From Planomonospora sp. ID82291 (lineage in GTDB: Bacteria > Actinomycetota > Actinomycetes > Streptosporangiales > Streptosporangiaceae), in assembly GCF_015711645.1 (NCBI RefSeq), contig NZ_JABTEX010000005.1, forward strand, positions 1-64,000: a stretch of 64,000 bases of DNA, read 5' to 3'. Numbering within the stretch: position 1 is the stretch's first letter; each line of letters opens with the position of its first letter. This document shows positions 57,810-64,000 of the stretch, piece after piece. The notes below the pieces were generated by a model. That model made no database searches. It saw only the letters and a list, made by a program, of their open reading frames with translations, and was not told the origin of the DNA. The translations under genes were made by a program, and so were the position numbers.

Positions 57810-58745
57810 GTGGAACTCACGACCCTCTGGTTCGCGGTCATCGCCTTCCTCTGGACGGGCTTCTTCGTCCTGGAGGGCTTCGACTTCGGCGTCGGCATGC
57901 TGGCCCCCCTGGTCTCCCGGGGCGAGGGCGAGCGCAGGCAGGCCCTCGCCACGATCGGCCCGGTCTGGGACGGCAACGAGGTCTGGCTGATCAGCGCGGT
58001 GGGCGCCATGTTCGCCGCGTTCCCCGCCTGGTACGCGGGGCTGCTCAGCGCGTTCTACCTGCCGATCGTGCTGGTCCTGGCCGGTCTGATCGTGCGCGGG
58101 GTCGGGCTGGAGTGGCGGGGCAAGGTCGCCCGCGCCTCCGAGCGCGCCTGGTGCGACCTGGGCGTCGGGATCGGCAGCGCGCTGCCCGCCTTCCTGTGGG
58201 GCGCGCTCTTCGCCGACCTGCTGCACGACGACGCGCTCGCCGCGCTGGTCGGCGGGGTGTTCTCGCTCGCGCTCTGCCTGCTGCACGGCGCGGTCTTCCT
58301 CGCCCTGAAGACCTCCGGCCCGGTGCGCGCCCGCGCCCGCCGCGCCGCCCTGGCCGCCTCCGCGCTGGTGCTGCCCGTCGGGATCGCGGCGCTGTCCGGC
58401 ATCCCCTCCACGACCGCCGCCGAGTGGAGCGCCGACCCGTGGCCGTGGGCGTGCGCGCTGGCCGCGATGGCGGCCCTGGCCGCCGGGGCCGCGCTGACCT
58501 GGCGCGGCCGGGACGGCTGGGCGTTCACCGCCACCGCCTCGTCGGTCGCGCTGACCGGCGCCGCCCTGTTCACCGCCCTGTGGCCCGCCCCGCTGCCCGG
58601 CCTCACCGTCGCCGAGGCCGCCTCGGGACCGTACACGCTCGGCGTGCTCACCTGGATCGGCCTGATCGCGCTCCCGTTCGTGCTGGGCTACCAGGGCTGG
58701 ACCTACTGGGTCTTCCGCCGCCGCCTGACCGCCGAGACGTCCTGA
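57810..58745 (+). CDS. cydB: Cytochrome bd oxidase subunit II
   Basis: 311 residues. The N-terminal FWTGFFVLEGFDFGVGML-like sequence (FLWTGFFVLEGFDFGVGML), GPVWDGNEVWLISAVGAMFAAFP and about eight helices are typical of CydB. The GTG at 57810 lies 9 bp after the cydA stop, with GAGG overlapping, so the two are co-expressed. No cydCD haem-exporter-type genes follow, so these must be elsewhere. Confidence 0.95.
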   Translation: MELTTLWFAVIAFLWTGFFVLEGFDFGVGMLAPLVSRGEGERRQALATIGPVWDGNEVWLISAVGAMFAAFPAWYAGLLSAFYLPIVLVLAGLIVRGVGLEWRGKVARASERAWCDLGVGIGSALPAFLWGALFADLLHDDALAALVGGVFSLALCLLHGAVFLALKTSGPVRARARRAALAASALVLPVGIAALSGIPSTTAAEWSADPWPWACALAAMAALAAGAALTWRGRDGWAFTATASSVALTGAALFTALWPAPLPGLTVAEAASGPYTLGVLTWIGLIALPFVLGYQGWTYWVFRRRLTAETS

Positions 58746-58823
58746 AGACCCGGTCCGGCCCGGCCCGGCAGCCAACCGCGACCAGGGGTTGACTCCTCAC
58801 CACGCGGGGGCCACCATGCCCCG

Positions 58824-60086
58824 GTGAGCTCCCCCAGCCTGTTCCGGCACCGCAACTTCATGCTCCTGTTCGGCGCCGACGTGATCAGCCAGGTCGGCAC
58901 CCAGATCAGCCTGCTCGCGCTCCCGCTCGTCGCGGTGATCGCGCTGAAGGCGGGCCCGTTCGAGACCGGCCTGCTGGTGGCGGCGGAGACGGCGGCGTTC
59001 CTGCTGGTCGGCCTGCCCGCCGGAGTCTGGGTGGACCGGATGCCGCGCCGCCGCATCCTGGTCGCCGCCGACGCGGCGCGGGCCGTCCTGCTCGGGTCGG
59101 TCCCGCTCGCCTGGTGGCTGGACGCGCTGACCCTCCCCCAGCTGTACGGCGTGGCGCTCGGCACCGGCCTGGCCACCGTCTTCTTCGACATCGCCTACCA
59201 GAGCTACCTGCCGAGTCTGATCGAGCGCGACCGGCTGGTGGACGGCAACGCCAAGCTGGAGATCGTCCGCTCGGCGGCGGGCGTGGCCGGTCCGGGCGCG
59301 GGCGGCTGGCTGATCCAGGTGCTCACCGCGCCGGTCGCGGTGCTGGCCGACGCGGTCAGTTTCCTCGGCTCGGCGCTGCTGCTGGGCCGGATCGACGCCG
59401 CCGAGCGGGTCCCGGAGCGCTCCGAACGGCGGGGGCTGACCAAGGAGATCGGCGAGGGCCTCCGGTACGTGGCCGGGCACCCGATCCTGCGGATGATCAC
59501 CGCGGCCACCGCCACCGCGAACTTCGCCAACGGCATCCTCAACGCCGTTTCGATGATCTTCCTGGTCCGGGTGATCGGCCTCTCCGAGGCCGGCATCGGC
59601 CTGCTGTTCTCGGTGACGGCCGTCGGCGGCCTGGTGGGCGTGGCGCTCGTGGGGCCGCTGAGCCGCCGGGTCGGCTCGGCCCGGGTCATCTGGCTCTCGG
59701 CCGTGGTGTTCTACCCGTTCATGCTGCTGGTGCCGTTCGCCGAACTCGACTGGAGGCTCGCGCTCTACGCGGTCGGCATGTTCATGAACTCGATCGGCGT
59801 CATCGTCTACAACGTGGGCCAGGTCAGCTTCCGTCAGGCCGTCACCCCCGAGCACCTGCTCGGCAGGATGAACGCGACCATCCGGTTCGTCGTGTGGGGC
59901 GTGCTCCCGCTGGGCGGCCTCGTCGGAGGCGTGCTGGGCGAGGTCTTCGACGTCCGGGCCACGCTCTGGATCAGCGTGCTGCTCGGGCTGCTGTCCGCGG
60001 TGCCGCTGCTGCTCTCCCCGCTGCGCCGGATGCGCGACCTGCCGGCCGCCGAACCGGCCGGCGATCCGGCGGACCGGGCGGCGTAG
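58824..60086 (+). CDS. MFS transporter (MFS_3/enterobactin-exporter-like type)
   Basis: 420 residues with 12 predicted helices. SPSLFRHRNFMLLFGADVISQVGTQISLLALPLVAVI and GLPAGVWVDRMPRRRILVAADAARAVLLGSVPLAWW match the MFS_3 class, which includes siderophore and macrolide exporters. The substrate is unknown. The GTG at 58824 lies 79 bp after cydB on the same strand. Convergent with the molybdenum hydroxylase operon. Confidence 0.9.
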   Translation: MSSPSLFRHRNFMLLFGADVISQVGTQISLLALPLVAVIALKAGPFETGLLVAAETAAFLLVGLPAGVWVDRMPRRRILVAADAARAVLLGSVPLAWWLDALTLPQLYGVALGTGLATVFFDIAYQSYLPSLIERDRLVDGNAKLEIVRSAAGVAGPGAGGWLIQVLTAPVAVLADAVSFLGSALLLGRIDAAERVPERSERRGLTKEIGEGLRYVAGHPILRMITAATATANFANGILNAVSMIFLVRVIGLSEAGIGLLFSVTAVGGLVGVALVGPLSRRVGSARVIWLSAVVFYPFMLLVPFAELDWRLALYAVGMFMNSIGVIVYNVGQVSFRQAVTPEHLLGRMNATIRFVVWGVLPLGGLVGGVLGEVFDVRATLWISVLLGLLSAVPLLLSPLRRMRDLPAAEPAGDPADRAA

Positions 60087-60122
60087 CCGTACCCGTCCCG
60101 CAGGTCCCGCAGGTCCCGCACG

Positions 60123-62525
60123 TCAGGACGCCTGGGGGCCTCCGGCCGCCCGGCGCAGGTCGAACAGCTCCGAGGGGGAGATCGGCATCTTCATGACCGG
60201 GATGCCCTCGGCGTCCTCGACCGCCGAGGCGATCACCGCCGAGACCGGGATGACCCCGGCCTCGCCCGCCCCCTTGATGCCGAGCGGGTTGAGCGGCGAC
60301 GGGGTCTGCAGGTGCGCGGTCTCCACGTGCGGGACCTCGGTGGCGTACGGCATCAGGAAGTCCATGAACGAGGCGTTGAGCAGCTGGCCGTGCCCGTCGT
60401 AGACCATCCGCTCGTACAGCGCGCCGCCGACGCCCTGGGCGACGCCGCCGTGGATCTGCCCCTCGACGATCATCGGGTTGACGAGGTTGCCGCAGTCGTG
60501 GACCACGGCGTAGCGCAGGATGCGGATCTCGGCGGTCAGCGGGTCGGTCTCCACGATCGCCGCGTGCATGCCGGAGGCGAAGGTCGAGCGGATCGGCGAG
60601 TAGTAGCCGCGCCCCTCCAGGCCGGGTTCCTCGCCCTCGGCGACCGGCGGCCGGTCCGGCGGCGACGCGCCCGCGAACTGCGTGGCACGGGCCGCCTCGT
60701 CGTCGAAGGCGTAGCGCAGCGGGTTGGCCAGAACCGCCACGGTGGCCAGCGGGACCGAGGCGCCCGGCACCCCGGCGACGTGCACCAGCCCGTCGGTGAT
60801 CTCCAGGTCGCGCGGGTCGGCCTCCAGCGCCTCGGCGGCGATCCGCAGCGCCTTCTCGCGGACCTTCCGGCAGGCCAGGGCGATGGCGTTGCCGCTCATC
60901 ACCGCGGCCCGGGAGGCGAAGGTGCCGACCGCGTAGCCGAACCTGCGGGTGTCGCCGGTGACCACCGAGACCCGTTCCAGCGGCACGCCCAGCTCGGTCG
61001 CGGCGATCTGCGCGAAGACGGTCTCGTGGCCCTGGCCCTGCGAGGTCAGCCCGGTGGAGACGTGCACCCGGCCGTCGGAGGTGATCTGCACGTGGCCGCC
61101 CTCGTACGGCCCGACGCCGGTGCCCTCGACGTAGCAGCCGATGCCGATGCCCAGCCGCCGCCCCCCGGCCGCGGCCCGCTCCTTCTCCGCGGCGAAGGAG
61201 TCCCAGCCGATCAGCTCCTTGAGCAGGCGCAGCGACTCGGGGTAGTCGCCGCTGTCGTAGACCAGCGGCCGGCCGTCCTGGAAGGTCAGCCCCTGGTCGT
61301 AGGGGAACTCCTCGGGCTGGATGAGGTTGGCCGCGCGCACCGCCGTACGGTCGAGGCCGAGGTGGGCGGCGATGCGGTCCATCGTCCGCTCCATGCAGAA
61401 GACCGCCTGCGGGCGGCCCGCCCCCCGGTACGGCGTGACCTGCACGGTGGTGGTGTAGACCGAGGAGAACGCGACCCGGTAGGCCCCCAGCCGGTACGGC
61501 CCCGGCAGCTGGGTCGAGGTGATGATCGGCACGATGATCCCGTACGGCGTGTAGGCGCCGTGGTCGTGCAGGATCGTCACGTCCAGGCCGAGGACGCGGC
61601 CGTCGTCGTCGAAGCCGACCCGCACGGAGTGCGCCTGGGCGCGCTCGTGCGCGGAGGAGGTGAAGTGCTCGCGGCGGTCCTCGGTCCACTTGACCTCCCG
61701 CCCGAGCAGCATCGCCGCCCAGGGGACGAGGACCTCCTCCGGCCACGGATGCATGATCTTGACGCCGAACCCGCCGCCCACGTCGGGCGCGATCACCTCG
61801 ACCTTGGGCAGCGGCAGGCCGAGCGTGGCGGCCAGGGCCATCCGCACGCTGGTGGAGGTCTGGGTGCTGGAGTAGACGCGCAGCGAGGCGTCGTCGGCGT
61901 CCCAGCGGGCGTACACCCCCCGGCCCTCCAGCGGCATGGACGCGCTGCGCTCGATGTCGAGGCGGAACTCCAGCCGGTGCGGCGCGGCCGCGATCGCCTC
62001 CCCCGCCTCGCGCCCGTCGGCGGAGGGCACCGACTGCACCAGGTGCGCGCCGACGTTGCCGGGCACGTCGTCGTGGACCAGCCGCTCCCCCCGCGCGGCC
62101 TCCTCCAGCCCGACCACCGCGGGCAGCGGGTCGTAGTCGACGCGGATCAGCGCGCAGGCGTCCTCGGCGAGGTAGCGGTCGCGGGCCACGACCATGACGA
62201 CGGGTTCGCCGACGTGCCGGACCCGGTCGCGGGCCAGCGGGAGGGCGGTGCGGCCGTGGGTGAGCGCCGGGTGCGGGATGAGCAGCGGGAGCGGCCGGGC
62301 CAGCCGCTCCGGCAGGTCCTCCCAGGTGTAGACCGCCACCAGCCCGTCCACGTCGAGCGCGTCCGCCACGTCGATGTCGCGGACGACGGCGTGCGCGTGC
62401 GGGGAGCGGACGAACGCCGCGGCCAGCGCGCCGGAGCCCAGGTCGTCCAGGTAGCGGCCCCGGCCGGTGAGCAGCCGCGGGTCCTCGCGCCGCTGGACGG
62501 CCTCGCCGAACGGTCTCGTGGTCAT
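60123..62525 (-). CDS. Molybdenum hydroxylase large subunit (CoxL/xanthine-dehydrogenase family)
   Basis: 800 residues. The molybdopterin-binding segments are intact: VIAPDVGGGFGVKI, TVQVTPYRGAGRPQAVF, GVGPYEGGHVQIT, GLTSQGQGHETV and the catalytic glutamate loop LGIKGAGEAGVIP. The active-site loop is PYRGAGR, that of form II/aldehyde-oxidase-like proteins, and not the AYxCSFR of true CO dehydrogenases. Oxidation of an aldehyde, purine or other heterocycle is therefore more likely than CO. The ATG at 62525 opens the family N-terminus TTRPFGEAVQRREDPRLLTGRGRYLDDL. Third gene of the operon. Confidence 0.93.
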   Translation of the reverse strand: MTTRPFGEAVQRREDPRLLTGRGRYLDDLGSGALAAAFVRSPHAHAVVRDIDVADALDVDGLVAVYTWEDLPERLARPLPLLIPHPALTHGRTALPLARDRVRHVGEPVVMVVARDRYLAEDACALIRVDYDPLPAVVGLEEAARGERLVHDDVPGNVGAHLVQSVPSADGREAGEAIAAAPHRLEFRLDIERSASMPLEGRGVYARWDADDASLRVYSSTQTSTSVRMALAATLGLPLPKVEVIAPDVGGGFGVKIMHPWPEEVLVPWAAMLLGREVKWTEDRREHFTSSAHERAQAHSVRVGFDDDGRVLGLDVTILHDHGAYTPYGIIVPIITSTQLPGPYRLGAYRVAFSSVYTTTVQVTPYRGAGRPQAVFCMERTMDRIAAHLGLDRTAVRAANLIQPEEFPYDQGLTFQDGRPLVYDSGDYPESLRLLKELIGWDSFAAEKERAAAGGRRLGIGIGCYVEGTGVGPYEGGHVQITSDGRVHVSTGLTSQGQGHETVFAQIAATELGVPLERVSVVTGDTRRFGYAVGTFASRAAVMSGNAIALACRKVREKALRIAAEALEADPRDLEITDGLVHVAGVPGASVPLATVAVLANPLRYAFDDEAARATQFAGASPPDRPPVAEGEEPGLEGRGYYSPIRSTFASGMHAAIVETDPLTAEIRILRYAVVHDCGNLVNPMIVEGQIHGGVAQGVGGALYERMVYDGHGQLLNASFMDFLMPYATEVPHVETAHLQTPSPLNPLGIKGAGEAGVIPVSAVIASAVEDAEGIPVMKMPISPSELFDLRRAAGGPQAS

Positions 62526-62591
62526 CGGGCCGCGCTCCTCACCGGGGGTCGTCGAGGGGGCGCTCGGCGGGCCGCGCGGGTCTGCGGGGCG

Positions 62592-63089
62592 TCACGCCTC
62601 CTCCGCCCGTTCCTCCGCCATGATCTCGGCCGCGCGGTGCACGGCCCTGACGATGTTCTGGTAGCCCGTGCACCGGCACAGGTTGCCGGACAGGCCTTCC
62701 AGCACCTCCTCGCCGCTCGGCGCGGGGTTCTCGCGCAGCAGCGCGGTCACCGTGCACAGGAACCCGGGGGTGCAGAACCCGCACTGCAGGCCGTGGCACT
62801 CGGCGAACGCCCGCTGCACCGGCGACATCCGCGCCCCGTCGGCGAGCCCCTCGACGGTGGTGATCTCGTGCCCGTCGGCGGTGACCGCGAACATCAGGCA
62901 GGAGCGGACCGGCTCGCCGTCCAAGAGGACCGTGCAGCACCCGCACACCCCGTGCTCGCAGCCGACGTGCGTGCCGGTCAGCCCCAGGTCGTGCCGGAGG
63001 CAGTCCGACAGCAGCCGCCGCCCCGGCACCCGGGTCCGCCGGAGCACCCCGTTGACGGTCAGCGCGATCTCGTGCGCCGCCTCACCCAT
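62592..63089 (-). CDS. Molybdenum hydroxylase small (2Fe-2S) subunit
   Basis: 165 residues. The N-terminal plant-type ferredoxin cluster ligands are GCEHGVCGCCTVLLDG, with a further Cys in RSCLMFAV. The C-terminal second cluster uses GLQCGFCTPGFL and NLCRCTGYQNI. It passes electrons from molybdopterin to the FAD subunit. The ATG at 63089 follows GAGGGGG. Lies 66 bp before the large-subunit start. Confidence 0.95.
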   Translation of the reverse strand: MGEAAHEIALTVNGVLRRTRVPGRRLLSDCLRHDLGLTGTHVGCEHGVCGCCTVLLDGEPVRSCLMFAVTADGHEITTVEGLADGARMSPVQRAFAECHGLQCGFCTPGFLCTVTALLRENPAPSGEEVLEGLSGNLCRCTGYQNIVRAVHRAAEIMAEERAEEA

Positions 63090-63123
63090 GCGCCCCCTCC
63101 CGCCCCGCGGCCCCGGCGCGCCC

Positions 63124-63228
63124 CGCCCTGTCACCCGCCGTCACCCGCCCTGCTCCCCGCCCTGTCACCCGCCGTCACCCGCCCTGCTCCCCGCCCTGTC
63201 ACCCGCCGTCACCCGCCCTGCTCCCCGC
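63124..63228. repeat. 35-bp tandem repeat, three perfect copies
   Basis: The unit starting CGCCCTGTCACCCGCCGTC is repeated at 63124-63158, 63159-63193 and 63194-63228. Each copy holds two shorter GTCACCCGCC units. The stop codon of the FAD-subunit gene is inside the third copy, and the other two copies fill the gap to the small-subunit gene. Confidence 0.95.
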
Positions 63229-64000
63229 CGCGTACCCCCCGGCGCTCCCGTCGGCGTGCTCCACGGCCGCCCGGGCGGCCTCCCGGAGCGCCCGCGCGGC
63301 CAGGACCCCGGTCAGGTGCCGCCGGTAGTCCGCGCTCGCGTGGATGTCGTCCTCCGGTTCGATCCGCTCCCGCACCGCCCGCGCCGCCGCCTCCCAGTCG
63401 GCCGCGCCGGCCGGTGCGGCCCCGCACGCGGCGGTGACGTCGACGACCACCGGGACGGGCCCCGCGCTCACGCAGGCCGCCGTCGCGGCGGCGACCCGCA
63501 GGCCGCCGTCCAGCCGGACCAGGGCCGCGACCCCGGCCAGGGCGTAGTCGCCGTGCCGGCGCGACACCTCCTCGAAGGCGGTCCCCGCGCGCGGGGGCAG
63601 CGCGGGGAAGAACGCGGAGACGGCCAGCTCGCCGGGGCCGAGCGCCGACTCCAGCGGGCCGGTGAAGAACTCTCCCGCCGGCACGTCGCGGGTGCCCCCG
63701 CGCCGCGCGAGCCGTACCGAGCCGCCGAGCAGCGCCAGTACGGCCGGCAGCTCGGCGGCCGGGTCGGCGTGCACGAGGCTGCCGACCGCGGTGCCGCGGT
63801 TGCGGATCACCGGGTGGGCGACCAGCCGGAGCGCCTGGCGCAGCAGCGGCTGGACCGCGGCGGCCCCGGCGGAGCGCTCCACCTGCGCGTGCCGGGCCAG
63901 CGCCCCGACCCGGACCCCGTCCGGGCCGGTCTCGACCGCCGCCAGCCCGCCGAGCCGGTTGATGTCGACCAGGTGCGCGGGGGCGGCCAGCCGCATGTTC
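63199..64000 (-). CDS. Molybdenum hydroxylase medium (FAD) subunit, 5' end outside window
   Basis: 267 codons are visible and the frame runs off the right edge, where it reads NMRLAAPAHLVDINRLGGL. In this family about 50 more residues, including the first FAD-binding motif (AGGQS), precede this. The second FAD motif appears as RNRGTAVGSLVHADPAAELPAVLALLG. The C-terminal domain ends AARALREAARAAVEHAD and then a short repeat-derived tail. It would be the first gene of the medium-small-large operon. The visible ATG near 63996 is internal, not the true start. Confidence 0.92.
   Translation of the reverse strand, partial: NMRLAAPAHLVDINRLGGLAAVETGPDGVRVGALARHAQVERSAGAAAVQPLLRQALRLVAHPVIRNRGTAVGSLVHADPAAELPAVLALLGGSVRLARRGGTRDVPAGEFFTGPLESALGPGELAVSAFFPALPPRAGTAFEEVSRRHGDYALAGVAALVRLDGGLRVAAATAACVSAGPVPVVVDVTAACGAAPAGAADWEAAARAVRERIEPEDDIHASADYRRHLTGVLAARALREAARAAVEHADGSAGGYAAGSRAGDGG

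Noticed and set aside
63124-63228. A CRISPR or integron attC-like array
   Set aside because: The copies are identical head-to-tail 35-mers without unique spacers or integrase.
60123-64000. True aerobic carbon-monoxide dehydrogenase
   Set aside because: The large-subunit loop is PYRGAGR, not the AYxCSFR loop of CO-oxidising form I enzymes.

Overview
This is about 64 kb of very GC-rich DNA with strong third-position G/C bias, frequent GTG starts and many 4-bp ATGA/GTGA gene overlaps. That is typical of an actinomycete. The FAAL/MmpL lipopeptide locus, WGxxG-type small exported protein, DUF418 protein, two tandem exported Cys-rich proteins and AccD3-like carboxyltransferase suggest a filamentous actinobacterium. 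My guess is the order Streptosporangiales, but this is inference. No rRNA or tRNA genes, CRISPR array or prophage were seen.

1-12.7 kb (minus strand): a lipopeptide-type locus. In transcription order it encodes a fatty acyl-AMP ligase, a stand-alone acyl carrier protein, an MmpL-type exporter and a large NRPS. The NRPS runs off the left edge (C-A-T-E-C-A...; the second A domain reads as serine-specific). A divergent metal-cation efflux gene follows, with metal-regulator-like sites in the shared intergenic region.

13.9-29.3 kb: mixed chromosomal genes. These are a TetR/MFS efflux pair, two toxin-antitoxin loci (RHH-Doc and HigBA) with apparently leaderless promoters, a PLP aminotransferase, an SNF2 ATPase/SWIM-protein pair, a GH1 beta-glucosidase with a divergent LacI regulator and tandem operators, signal peptidase I, a DUF418 membrane protein and a nitrilase.

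29.3-31.1 kb: a TnpB-only IS200/IS605-type element. Its right end supplies the stop codon of the nitrilase gene.

31.1-44 kb: an unknown gene pair; an AccD3-like carboxyltransferase with a CaiB-type CoA transferase; an exported protein with a pore-former-like segment; a lipoprotein; a P-loop kinase; a DeoR/DUF4406 pair; an SDR/MmyB-type regulator pair; a YtrA-type GntR-ABC operon with a 38-bp inverted repeat; and a DUF2975/XRE pair.

44-64 kb: hydantoinase/oxoprolinase HyuAB, an AIM24 protein, thymidine kinase, a TetR regulator, a CoxG-like protein, a fatty-acid desaturase, two paralogous exported four-cysteine proteins, cytochrome bd oxidase cydAB behind three evenly spaced palindromes, an MFS transporter, and a molybdenum hydroxylase operon (medium-small-large order) cut by the right edge. 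Apart from the NRPS locus and the TnpB element, most of the window looks like ordinary chromosome, and the most distinctive signals are regulatory dyads and short repeats.
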